Origin: Spirogloea muscicola
Lineage: Eukaryota; Streptophyta; Zygnematophyceae; Spirogloeales; Spirogloeaceae
Direction: 5' to 3'
NCBI GenBank assembly: GCA_009602725.1
Contig: WELB01000158.1
Location: 53,993-117,992 of the forward strand
DNA length: 64,000 nt
The notes beneath the pieces are model-generated. The model made no database searches, was not told the origin of the DNA, and saw only the letters and a program-made list of their open reading frames with translations. This document shows, in pieces, positions 33,139-43,115 of this stretch. How positions within the stretch are numbered: the stretch's first letter is position 1; every line of letters begins with the position of its first letter. Position numbers and translations under genes: made by a program.

Positions 33139-34033
33139 TGTAACGTTCCTCCCTTTTTGCGTATGCCAACGGTGCGCGATAACCTTACATTAGCGTATTC
33201 TATCTACCGCTTGGAGTTCCAAACGGTACGGGTAACTTGTCTGCACTCCGTGTAGTTTATTACGTGTTCGAGGTCCCGGGCTCCGTACCCCGTGCGCACG
33301 CCTCGGGCCCACACCCGGCGAGCCGGCCAGGTGGGCAGCTCTCCCTCAGGCCGGCGTCCTGCAGGCTGGCCGGGTGGGTCAGCTCTCCCGCAAGCTAGCA
33401 TCCCTGCGGGCTGGCCGGGTAGGCCAGCTCTCTCTCAGCAGTGCTCTGCGGGTTGGCCGAGTTGGCCAGCTCTCTTAGCCGCATGGCCTCTGTCCTGTGT
33501 CCTCATGGCCTCAGTCCCTTGGCCCTATGAGCCAGGCTATTGGCCTCAGGCCCTGTGCGCCAGCCTCTTGTATTCATCGTGTCCCCTTATCAGGCCCGCC
33601 TCTCCGGGGGATCGCCCTGGGGGCGACCCTCGTCACACCCTCAGGGGAGGGGTGGCAAGAGAACCGCTATAAGTAGTAGGCCTTGGCCAGACTCCTCAGT
33701 CGACCAACGCCGAGAGAGACACAGCTCTGCCGCTGCCTAGTCAGCCCCGCTGCTGCCTGCTGCTGCCGCCGCCGCCACAGCTCTGCTGCTGCCGCCTGCT
33801 GCCTAGCCCGTCGCCGCAGCTCCTCGCTGCGGGGCCCGCCGGCTCTCTGTAAGTCTATTGGTAGAGTCACGCCCTAGGCGGTGCCTCAGGGTAAGACTTC
33901 TGCTGCGCTCCGGGCGCGCATGTGCGTTGGCGTTCTCTTGTATGAGAGTTGTCACCAAACCAAAACACCCTATGACCGAACCCAAACAGGACGTTCTGAC
34001 CCTAACTGTGTGATTAGGGGCAGTCATGTTATA
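33139..34033 (+). repeat. LTR-B copy 2
   Basis: TGTAACGTTCC start, CTATAAGTAG box near 33,667, CTG-rich leader, hairpin near 33,862-33,902, end near CAGTCATGTTATA. U3 has four tandem units of about 45 bp (GGCTGGCCGGGTGGGTCAGC type, 33,315-33,480). The end dinucleotide is mutated and no target duplication is left, so this copy is older than copy 3. Confidence 0.75.
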
Positions 34034-34659
34034 GAGGGCCTTGGGGGCGAACCCTCGTCACACCTCGGGGAAGGGTGGCAGGTATAAGTAGGGCCTTGGC
34101 CGGCTCCGGAGTCCGACCAACGCCGAGAGAGACACAGCCCTGCTGCTTGCTGCCTAGCCAGCCCCGCTGCTGCCTGCTGCCGACGCCGGCGTTGAGCCCG
34201 AGGCGTGTGGACGGGGTACGGAGCCCGGGACCCTCGAACCGTGCTTAGCTACACGGAGTGCAGCCAAGCTACCCGCACCGTTTGGGACTCCAAACGGTAG
34301 ATACGCTACGCTCCAGTAAGATTATCGCGCACCGTTAGCACTCTCAAACGGAGGAAACGTTACAAGGAGCCTTGGGGCCAGAGGCTCTACAATCAGTGCG
34401 AAGCCGGTGAAGCCCAGGAGCAGCCTTGCCGCTTCTTGCCGCCGCAGCCGCCGCCGCACTCTGCTGCGGGGCCTGCTGCGCCGGCCTGCGCCCAGGAGGC
34501 GGAGTCGACGCCGGACGGCGGCGCCACAGGGCCTGTCTTCCGCTGCGCCTATGCGCCAGTGCTTTTCCTGTGTAGTGGGTTGGCTCCTAAACCCCCTACG
34601 TTCGAACTCAATAAGGACTGCTCTCTCTAAGTGCGTGATTAGGGCGAGGTTCCTTACAA
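34034..34659. repeat. LTR fragments: LTR-B (+), LTR-B start (-), LTR-A end (+)
   Basis: 34,034-34,190 repeats part of LTR-B (GGTATAAGTAGGGCC, CTGC leader). 34,195-34,363 is the inverted start of LTR-B ending AACGTTACA. 34,364-34,659 is the 3' half of LTR-A including the R/U5 hairpin (34,500-34,545) and GGTTCCTTACA. A scrambled junction of three fragments. Confidence 0.65.
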
Positions 34660-35986
34660 TGCAGCTCAGGCAGCGGGTGTCGCAGGGGGCATTGACAACA
34701 TTCGCCAACCCTACCTCAGCACACCCACATAGCCCGTAGCTGTGATAATATCATCAACAGCTATGGAGAGCCATGGACTTGCACTGGAAGTAGATGACAC
34801 GGAGGTGCTACTGACGAGGGCCACACACGCCTCTAGGTCAATGAGGATGGCGGCCAGCCACATTCCTCATCTCACTACGATGCAATAGCACCATACCACT
34901 TCCAGTACATCATGGATTGTGCCAATGCACAAACCAGGGTGAGGGCGCACCAGCCGCCAACACCAGATACTCGACAAGGTGAGTTCTAAAACAAGGTGCA
35001 CCCATGCCGAGGCATCACACTGTGCCGATCTCACGACAAAGTCCACAACTTCCACGGGCATAGAGCCACAACTAGGCCAGCTTGGGTTGGGCGTTACTAC
35101 ATGAGAGCCCCACTCGCACAAGTTTGATGGGTCCCGGCAAGCCCGTGCTAAATAGCAGCACATTGGATAGCTGTCACACAGGTAGCGTCCTTGTGAAACA
35201 CGAGCGACGATCACGACATTGACGAAATCGAACAAATCGTTTAGCGCCAAGCAAGGACACATTGGCGCGCGGCTGGGCCTGTCCAGCCATGCCAGCCTGC
35301 CAAGTATAATGGGCAGATCAGCCTCGCCGCCTGGCTCCGTGAGTTGAACGTGTGGTTCGTGCTGTGTGAATCAACTGTACCATCCCTTGTGGGGATCGCG
35401 ACCACGTACCTCACGGCGGATCCCGCATCTGGTCGAGAATCCACGAAGTCGTCCTTCCACCCCAGAGTGTTTGATCACGTGGGACTTCCTCACCCGCTCA
35501 CTCACCATCCAGTACGGAAAGTTGTTTGCGGAGCTCAATGCCCGCAATAAGGTCGACGTCATTTGCATATTGGGCAATGATGTCGAGGAGTATGCACGGC
35601 AGATTCATCTGTTGTTGATGAAAGCGGTACGATGGACGCCAAACATGGAATGTAACGCTTCAAGGCGGGTTTCCAGCAGTGCGTGGCAATCATGTCCTAG
35701 TTGGACAAAATCACGTTCGAAGATGTGTCATCCCCTGGATGTATGTACAAAGCTGTGTCATGGTATGGCAACGCTTTGATGTGGGTGACAAGTGGCACTC
35801 ACGCCACTTGTCACCCGTGGCTTGTGCATCACGGATGTGGTGTTTTGCCTTCTCTCGACGTTTGTAAGAACGCTTGACCGACAGGATTGAGGGAGGGCTG
35901 TTGGTCAGTGTTGACAAAGCTCAGAGGATCCTTCGGATGCTTCCCTTAGTTAAGGAAGGATGGTGTGAAGCCCGCGAAGCGCTTAT
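34660..35986. other. Unassigned; possible very old RT trace
   Basis: No confident gene. A plus-strand frame near 35,550-35,660 reads VICILGNDVEEYARQIHLLL and continues with KAVRWTPN. This vaguely resembles the block after the YxDD box of Ty3-type RT, but the catalytic motif itself is not present. If real, it is a very decayed fossil. A minus frame at 34,867-35,262 is not recognisable. Confidence 0.25.
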
Positions 35987-36526
35987 TGTAATGAACCAGC
36001 CGTTTGGGCAAGCCACACGGCTCTGTTATTGTCACATGACCGACTTTTTGGGCCAGGTGGCCCGCCAGGTGGCGGGCTGGCTGGCTGGGCAAGGCCCGCC
36101 CGGAGGTGGGTCCCGCCGTTCGAAACACCCCTCGAGGGTCCGCCCGTTCAAACAGAGGATCTTGGGCCCGCCGCAAGGCGGGCCTTGGGGCGACCCGCTC
36201 ACACCCCTGGAGGGGGGGTGGTACGGGAAAGCACGAGGAGCTTTGGGGGCCGAGGCTCGACAAGCAGTTCAAGCCCGTGAAGCTCAGGAGCAGCCTTGCC
36301 GCTGCTCGCCGCCGCAGCCGCCGCCGCACTCCGCTACGGGGCCTGCTGCGCCATCCTGCGCCCAGGAGGTGGAGTCTCCGCCGGATGGCGGCGCCACAGG
36401 GCCTGTCTTCCGCTGCGCATATGCGCTAGTGCTTCACGTGTAGTGGGTTGGCCTCTACACCCCCTACAGCCGAACTCAACAAGGACAGCTCACCCTGACT
36501 GCATGTGTAGGGCGCGGTTCCCTACA
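35987..36526 (+). repeat. LTR-A solo copy (diverged)
   Basis: 540 bp, TGTAATGAACCAGCCGTTTG ... GGTTCCCTACA, more diverged than the other LTR-A copies. Hairpin near 36,370-36,410. Flanks CTTAT and GTGAT do not match, so it has lost its partner by deletion or lies at a rearranged junction. Confidence 0.75.
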
Positions 36527-37704
36527 GTGATCGAGTTGTTGTAAGCGAATTCCACTACTGGAAGAATGACGTCCCAGTCTTTGCTGCCATTTGCTGCTGA
36601 CCTTAAGATTTGTTTGAGTGCTCTGTTGCCCATTCAAGTCTGGCCATCCGTCTGAGGATGAAACGCCTTTGACAAAACCAACTTGGTTCCCAAAGCTTCG
36701 AATATTCCAGTATCGGCTTGTAAAGCGTGGGTCTCTATCCGACACAATGATCTTTGGAAGACCGGCATTCTGAACACCGGACTTTAAAAACACTTTGTCT
36801 AGGTCGACTGCATCTATGGCAGTCTTTATCGCTTCGACTTTCATCAGCTTCCTTTACAGATCAACCACGACAAATATTGCATCATTTCCTGCACTGGACT
36901 TAGGAAAATCTGTGACAAATCCATGGTCACCAATTTCCCAGGTATACTCCGGTATTGGGAGATATTGGAGAAGGCCTTGAGCCGCTCGATGAATGTGTTT
37001 GTTAGCTTGGCGTGCCTCACATGCTGAGACATATTCTTTGACCCTCTTGTCCATATTAAATTACCTTTGCACCTCCTCACTTGTCTTAGCTTCGCCCATG
37101 TGTCCCGAGATTGCCGTATTTTGACATTCTCTCTCTTTGAGCCGTTTGTGATATACAGAGTCTTCGCCTCCCTTTGTCAACAAGATACCACTAGGGGCTT
37201 TCGTGGACATATTTGGGTCCTTCTGAATCAATGGGAGTGCCTACTGGATAATGGCTTGCCATTTCTAGGAGGAAAGCCGGGTCTGGCCCAATCGCAGTCA
37301 TGACGTTTAGTTCCCTTTGAGGCCTTCGGGAGAGGCATCAGCCACAACATTGTCCTTGCCTTTGAGGTGATTGATCTCACAGTCATCCTGCTGCAGGAAT
37401 TCAACCATCTGGCTTGCCTTCGATTCAATTGTAGTTGCGTTCGTAAGTAATCCGACAAGAGATGGTCAGACATTATCTGTAAGAATTGAGGATCGTCAAG
37501 GCCTGAGGCCGAAGGCATTAGTGTCGCGAAGCAAAGGTTCGAGCCAAATAATCAATGGTCAAGACAAGGCAACAAGTTAACGGTTGAAATTTAAACAATC
37601 CGTCATACAAGCGTCTGGAGAAGGGGGGAGGAGAACCAATATGGAGTGCTTCTGGCCCTTATATACCCATCAAGGTTTCGCGGGAGCCCTGCCTGCGGCC
37701 TCAT

Positions 37705-37770
37705 GGAAAAGGCCGTATATTAGAAAGAGATGTAGGCCAAATGGCCAAGTACAAAGGCAAGCACTCATGG
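37705..37770 (-). mobile_element. LINE tail, type B, in G4
   Basis: GTATATTAGAAAGAGATGTA, GGCCAAATGGCC, AAGTACAAAGGCAAGCAC is the reverse complement of the type-B tail seen at 42,130-42,180. Only the terminal part is present. The segment 37,510-38,200 around it has no other recognisable gene. Confidence 0.6.
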
Positions 37771-38221
37771 GGTTATTAAGCGCCCGGCCACTTGCTACAA
37801 GCCCTCACAGAATATCCGCCCGTGGCCACCGCCGCCTCCGCCGCTGGAGTCGCCGCCGATTGCGGGGACTCGTGCCTATTAATAACACTAGTGAAGTACT
37901 GACATTAGGAGTCCACATTCCGAAATGGGGCTTCTGCCGTCGTCGCGCGCTGGAAGTTCAGATTTTCAGTGTCTCGTGCCGTTGATTCAGTTTGCGCTCT
38001 CTCCAATGTCTCGCGTCGTCCATCGGCCAACTGGTGAGGTGATTGGCCTCCTCAGTACCTCCAGCTATCATTCCCATGAAAATATGTTCCATCTATATAA
38101 ACTTCATTACATTATCTCTGTACTTTGACCTTGTAGGTAACATCTCCAAACCTTTAAGGCATCTACTATGGCCAGTGCTTTGAGGCATCTACTATGGCCA
38201 GTGCTTCCTTCTCATTGGTTG

Positions 38222-39116
38222 TGTAACGTTTCCGCCGTTTGAAGGTGCCAACGGCGCGCGATAACTTTACATGAGCGTAACGTATCTACCGTTTGGAGTC
38301 CCAAACGGTGCGGGTAGCTTGGCTGCACTCCGTGTAGCTAAGGACGGTTCGAGGGTCCCGGGCTCCGTACCCTGTCGGCACGCCTCGGGCTCACGCCCTG
38401 CAGGCCGGCCAGGTGGGTCAGCTCTTCCTCAGGCCGGCGCCCCGCGGGCCGACCGGATTGACCAGCTCTCCAGTCCTCATGGCTGCATGGCCTCAGTCCC
38501 TTGACCCCGTGAGCCAGGCTATTGGCCTGGCGCGCCACCCCCTTGGCGCTAGTCACTGTCCAGCGCACCAGTCCCTTGGACTCGCGCGCCGGCCTCTTGG
38601 CGCTAGGCCTTTGGACTCGTGCTAAAGGCCACTGGCCCTGTGTGCCAGCCTGTTGTGTTTGTCGTGTCCCCTTGTCAGGCCCGCCCCTCCAAGGGAGGGC
38701 CTTGGGGCCGACCCTCGTCACACCCTCAGGGGAGGGGTGGCAGGAGAACCGCTATAAGTAGTGGGCCTTGGTCAGACTCCTCAGTTGACCAACGCCGGAG
38801 AGAGACACAGCCCTGCGGCTGCCTAGCCAGCCCCGCTGCTGCCTGCTGCTGCCGCCGCCGCCACAGCTCTGCTGCTGCCGGCTGCTGCCAGCCCGTCGCC
38901 GCAGCTCATCGCTGCGGGCCCTGCCGGCTCTCTGTAAGTCTATTGGTAGAGTCACCGCTCTAGGGCGGTGCCTCAGGGTAAGACTTCCGCTGCGCTCTGT
39001 GCGCGTATGTGCGTTGGCGTTCTCCTGTATGAGGGTTGTCTCCAAAACACCCTATACTCGAATCCAAACCAGGACATTCTGACTCTAACTGTGTGATTAA
39101 GAGCAGAGATGTCACA
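38222..39116 (+). repeat. LTR-B copy 3: solo LTR with target duplication
   Basis: 895 bp from TGTAACGTTTCC to GATGTCACA, flanked by GGTTG on both sides (38,217-38,221 and 39,117-39,121). Contains a U3 inverted repeat ACCGTTTGG / CCAAACGGT (38,288-38,309), a CTATAAGTAG box near 38,751, and the R/U5 hairpin (38,946-38,970) followed by AAGACTTCCGCTGCG. Lies inside the RNase H region of G4. Confidence 0.92.
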
Positions 39117-40289
39117 GGTTGGATAATTGACTTCAGCAGGCTTCAGCTTCCTGCTTTCAAACGCAATCGGTTGTGGACCATAACCCTTGGGTTGTCACAG
39201 TACCGACCCAACACCACAATCCGAGGCGTCTGTGGTGACTTCAAAAGGTAAGTCTGGGTCCGGAAGTGCCAGAATCGGGGCTTGATTTTTATGTTTCACA
39301 AAGGCTTCCTCCTGAGTCATGCCCCACTCAAAATCAATCCCCTTCTGCAAAAGGTCCGTCATGGGCTTGCATATGCTAACCATGTTTTTCACGAACTTTC
39401 GGTGGTAGTTGGCCAAACCAAGAAACGATCGCAGCTCCTTGACTTTGGTGGGCTGGGCCACTGTTCCACGGCCTCAACCTTAGATGTTTCAACCTCTATT
39501 CCGCTTTCAGACAGGATGTGCCCCAGAATTTCCACATCTCCTTTCAGGAATTCGCAATTAGACAATTCAAGATACAGCTGATGCTCTCCAAGAGTTTCGA
39601 CCGTATTCCTCAGCTACTTCCGATGTTCTTTTGACGTTGGAATAGATGAGGATGTCATCAAGGAATACCACAACACATTTATCCAAGTAAGGTTTGAATA
39701 GCTCGTTCATAAGGCCTTGGAAGGTAGCCGGGCAATTTGTTAGGCCAAATGGAAGCACGAGAAATCCATAGTGCCCATATCGCGTTCGAAGTGCGGTCTT
39801 GGGTATGCCCTTGTCTGCCATGCCGATTTGAAAGTAGCCGCTCCGAAGGTCGAGTTTGCTGAATTGCCGTGACCCACGAAATCGGTCCAGCAATTCGTCT
39901 ACCCGGGGCAGCGGGTGTCTATTTTGCACCGTCTGTTTGTTCAATGCGCGATTGTCCACACACATGCGCAGCGACCCGTCCTTCATCCTCACAAACAAGA
40001 CAGGAGCTCTATGTAGAAAGTGCGGTTGAATGAAACCCTTGTCCAACAGGTCCTCGAGTTGCTGCTTCAAATTCCTTGAGTTCCTCAAATGACATTGTAT
40101 AGATGCCTCGAACTTTTGGGTGGCTTCCATCTTCAAGATCAATCTCGTTCCACCGCCCTCTCGGGTGGAAGACCTTTTGGGAGGTCGTCTGGAAATACGT
40201 CCTTAAAGTCCACACTTACATCTTTGACCTCCGGCGCTATATGCGTTTTAGGAGCAGTGACATCCTTCGGGCTCGTCCTTACCACTGCC

Positions 40290-41075
40290 AGAAAGAGTGG
40301 ATCCGCCTTTGCGCAAGCCTTGCGGAGTTGGATGCGCACATGCTCCGCTGTGCACACGGACCGGGTCCCACGACCTCCTACTGGACGGCATGAATGGCGT
40401 GTGGCTAGAGGCCGGCTACACAGAGCACGTCTGTGTATGGAGGACACGTCTATAATTTCCATCCAGCTGGGGGCGGACGGTTGTCTCCATACGTGTCGCG
40501 CTGACCTGGTCGCCTGGAGGAGGTCCCTGCATCATCACTACTGGCTTTTCCGATTCCGCCAACCCACCAAATTGGCGTAGAAAGCAGGGCACGCGGTCGG
40601 CACGGCGGTTAGTAGCAAGGAGCGAATTCTGTCTGTCTCCTTCCAACGCTCCATAGCTCACGCAGTGCACTCGCGGGCAGGCAGCGCTGTGGCTGCTGCT
40701 TCAGGGTCTCGGCTGAGTGCCGCTTTTCCTGCTTCGAGTGATTCTGATGAATTTTTGCCCATTGTGGCCTGCAGGTATTGTCCATTCTTTTCTGGCCTGG
40801 CTTTGCTAGACCCCTCTTCTTCTAGCCTCCTCTCTTGTCTCGCTGCTTCTAAGTCTAAGTCCCGTCGAGGTGCCTTTTGACAGCTCCAAGTGACTCCGAC
40901 TTGCTGCTGCTAACTTGGGGTCACTGAGCTCCAATCCGCGTAGTCTCTTTTGCATAGCTGTGTGGTGTTAGCGCCTTCCGGCCCTCTGGCCCCCTTCTCG
41001 TACTCTGTTCATTCTTTTTTTGGCTGGCTTGTCCAGTCCATATCCTCAATGGGCGAGCCCTTTCTTCTGGACATT
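40290..41075 (+). mobile_element. LINE fragment: REL domain to 3' tail
   Basis: Decayed REL region (ELDAHMLRCAHG near 40,325; IQLGADGCLHTCRADLVAW near 40,460), HSRAGSAVAAASGSRLSAAF near 40,670, DSDLLLLTWGH-stop at about 40,928, then the 3' UTR with hairpin at 41,022-41,038 and ATGGGCGAGCCCTTTCTTC. Frameshifts separate these blocks. It replaces the 5' end of G4. Confidence 0.75.
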
Positions 41076-41185
41076 GTTCGTTCTTTCTGGGCTGGCCGTT
41101 CACAGCCCCTGCCTTATTTCGACATTGTTATTACGGAGGCATGTAAAGGTTCAGCATCGACACACATCGCTGGTCACGCAGTGGG

Positions 41186-41695
41186 CGGTGCAGAACAAAG
41201 AAGAAAAGAAGAAAGTGCTCGCCCATTGAGGATAGGGGCTGGAAAAGCCAGCCCAAAAAAGAATGAACAGAGTACGAGAAGGGGGCCAGGGGAAGAGGAG
41301 CTCGCCCACAGAAAAGAGGAGCTGACAGAAGGGGAAGCGCTATAAAAACAAGGCACACAAAGAATTGAAGCAGCTACGAATCACTCAGTCACCCCTGCTA
41401 AGCAGCCACAGATCAGAGATGCTAGGCTCCTGGAAGTGGGTCCCCTGGCCAGAGCCAGAGTCAGCAGCGAGGGCTCTGCCGTCACAACGGTGCAGCGCGC
41501 GGGCCATAGACCTCTGCAGCGAGACGGCCAGGCGCATACGATACACTTGCACCAGCGACCCGGCTGCAGGAAAGTCTACCGGCTCCCCTTGGAAGCGACG
41601 GGCGATGGTGTGGCGGGCGAGCTGAGTGAGCAGCTCGAGCCACCGAGCGCCCAGCGCCCCATGGGTGTCAATTGCCAACGGGAACGAAGGAGACT
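41186..41695 (-). mobile_element. LINE 3' end, minus strand
   Basis: 3' UTR with hairpin near 41,236-41,254. Reading leftwards, the frame has HTIARRFQGEPVDFPAAGS, YRMRLAVSLQRSMARALHR, ALAADSGSGQGTHFQEPSI and SDLWLLSRGD-stop at 41,385. The 5' truncation point is near 41,695. Confidence 0.8.
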
Positions 41696-41712
41696 GCAGC
41701 ACTACTCCGATT

Positions 41713-42035
41713 AGAAGAAAGTGCTCGCCCATTGAGAATAGGGGCTGAGACAACCAGCCCGAAAAAGAATGAACAGAGTACGAGAAGGGGGCCAGCGGAA
41801 GCGCTAAGTAACAGAAACAAAGCAGCTACGAGACACTCAGTAACCCCTGCTAAGCAGCCGCAGATCAGAGATGCTGGGCTCCTGGAAGTGGCTCCCCTGG
41901 CCAGAGCCAGAGGCAGCAGCGAGGGCTCTGCCGGCACGAAGGTGCAGCGCCCGGGCGCTGCATGGACCTCTGCAGCGAGACGGCCAGGCGCATTCGATAC
42001 ACTTGCGCCAGCGACCCGGCTGCAGGGACATGCAG
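41713..42035 (-). mobile_element. LINE 3' end, minus strand (tandem neighbour)
   Basis: Same orientation and family as 41,186-41,695: tail with hairpin near 41,743, end of frame SISDLRLLSRGY-stop at 41,837, upstream GRWRKCIECAWPSRCRGP. Two 5'-truncated copies lie head to tail within 900 bp. Confidence 0.8.
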
Positions 42036-42039
42036 CCGG

Positions 42040-42250
42040 GCAGTATACATGCATCGAATAGTGACCTTTATGTTTTGACCCGTGGTTACTGAGGGGGTCA
42101 ATCTGCTGTAGGTTATTTAGATCTTTAGATGTGCTTGCCTTTGTACTTGGCCATTTGGCCTACGTTTGTTTCGAATACACGTCCCCTTATAGGGGGAGAA
42201 GGGCTCGCCCATTGAGGATAGAGGCTGGAAAAGCCAGCCTTACACATTGG
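42040..42250 (+). mobile_element. LINE type-B tail, followed by a minus LINE-A tail end
   Basis: SDLYVLTRGY-stop at about 42,089, then GTGCTTGCCTTTGTACTTGG, CCATTTGGCC and GTTTGTTTCGAATACACG (42,129-42,181). At 42,203-42,240 GGGCTCGCCCATTGAGGATA and GGCTGGAAAAGCCAGCC are the end of a minus-oriented type-A tail. The last element before gene space. Confidence 0.75.
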
Positions 42251-42366
42251 ACGAGCTGTTGTTTTCGGGCAGGCTTTCACCTCGCCCCCGTGGCCAGAGC
42301 CAGTTTCGTATCCTGCCGCGCTCTCACACCCTCTGGCCCCTCCGCGGCCTCGGGCGGCGGCCCGGC

Positions 42367-42450
42367 ATGGCGGACGCGGAGTCAGCGCTGGCGGACGTGC
42401 TACCGCGCGGCGCACTGCCGGCCTCCTCTGCTGTCCCCGGTCGCATTTTG
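42367..42450 (+). other. Possible 5' exon (low confidence)
   Basis: An ATG opens MADAESALADVLPRGALPAS and then SAVPG before a GT. It could be a first exon of the PEBP gene, whose family often has a PDVL-like N-terminus, but the connecting exons are missing and nothing else supports it. Confidence 0.2.
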
Positions 42451-42672
42451 CTGTTGGCCGTGCTTGTATTCGCCACCTTCCAAGGGTTCCAGTTTGCCGC
42501 GTGTACATGCTCCTCGTCGTCTTATTTGGGGCCAGCAGAGGCATGGTGCCGCCTACCTCCTGGTCTCCTCTCAAGCGCGCATCAGGCTCTAAACTCGCAC
42601 TGCCAGCGCGAATCGCGGCAGCCCCCCAGTTCCTGAATCAATGAACTGAATTTTGCTGCTCATGATGGTCAG

Positions 42673-43115
42673 CACAGACACCGCGAAGAAGGGCACAGAG
42701 GTCTTGCCTTACAAAGGGCCTGCTCCAGCAGAAGGGCGCCATCGCTACATATTTCTTCTGTATAAGCAGGTTCGTTTTCCTTATCATCTCCAACATGCAG
42801 TCATGTCCTTGCCTTGCAGGAGCTGAGCTGGCTTTCAAAGAGCATACGCTTGCTCCATCTCAGGTCAGTATCGTAGCCGGTGCATTTGAGGAAAGTTCGG
42901 AAAGGGTCGCAGATGGCAGATCATGCATGTACTCTTGCTTGATTGACGGAGTTGGTGCTGGGGTTGTTGGGCAGGCCGAGCGAGTTGATATCGATTCCCC
43001 CAAGGAGAGGGATCATTCTGATTTCAGTGCGTTCGCTACGCAGCATAACCTTGGTCCTCTCCTTGCTGCGCCCTATTTCTATGCAGAACCTCAAGAGAGT
43101 CAACCAAGGGTCTGA
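42673..43115 (+). pseudogene. PEBP (phosphatidylethanolamine-binding protein) gene, 5' part missing
   Basis: Two exons, 42,673-42,769 and 42,975-43,115 (GT-AG intron of 205 bp, phase 0), encode TDTAKKGTEVLPYKGPAPAE, GRHRYIFLLYKQ, then RDHSDFSAFATQHNLGPLLA and PYFYAEPQESQPRV-stop. GPxPxxGxHRYxFLLYxQ and the FA..HNLG.P.A..YF.A ending are diagnostic of PEBP/RKIP/FT/MFT proteins, which bind phospholipid head groups or act as signalling inhibitors. The N-terminal half, including the DPDxP ligand-pocket motif, is not found upstream before the LINE cluster ends at about 42.25 kb. Either the gene was cut by the retroelement nest or earlier exons diverged or lie elsewhere. Family certain; intactness doubtful. 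Confidence 0.75.

Larger units (their letters stand above)
36530..40285 (-). mobile_element. Ty3/gypsy remnant G4, minus strand, different lineage, broken
   Basis: Fossil. From right to left: RT with [20 protein letters not shown] (near 39,990), [13 protein letters not shown] and FLDDILIYS (near 39,640-39,750); RNase H (near 39,200-39,460, LRSFLGLANYHRKFV; and 37,440-37,510); integrase (near 36,850-37,050 and 36,680-36,800, VSDRDPRFTSRYW). No LTR of its own recognised. Sequence is clearly distinct from G1-G3. It has been entered by solo LTR-B copy 3 and by a LINE tail. Several breaks. Confidence 0.8.

Noticed and set aside
35366-35779. Possible domesticated RT-like gene
   Set aside because: Only a vague resemblance after the catalytic box, with no catalytic YxDD motif. 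Left as an unassigned old trace.
38157-38206. 24-bp tandem duplication (GGCATCTACTATGGCCAGTG...)
   Set aside because: A single local duplication inside a decayed element, with no sign of function.
42822-42866. Possible extra PEBP exon (AELAFKEHTLAPSQ)
   Set aside because: Phase does not fit the neighbouring exons, and skipping it gives a continuous PEBP alignment from LLYKQ to AERVDIDSP.
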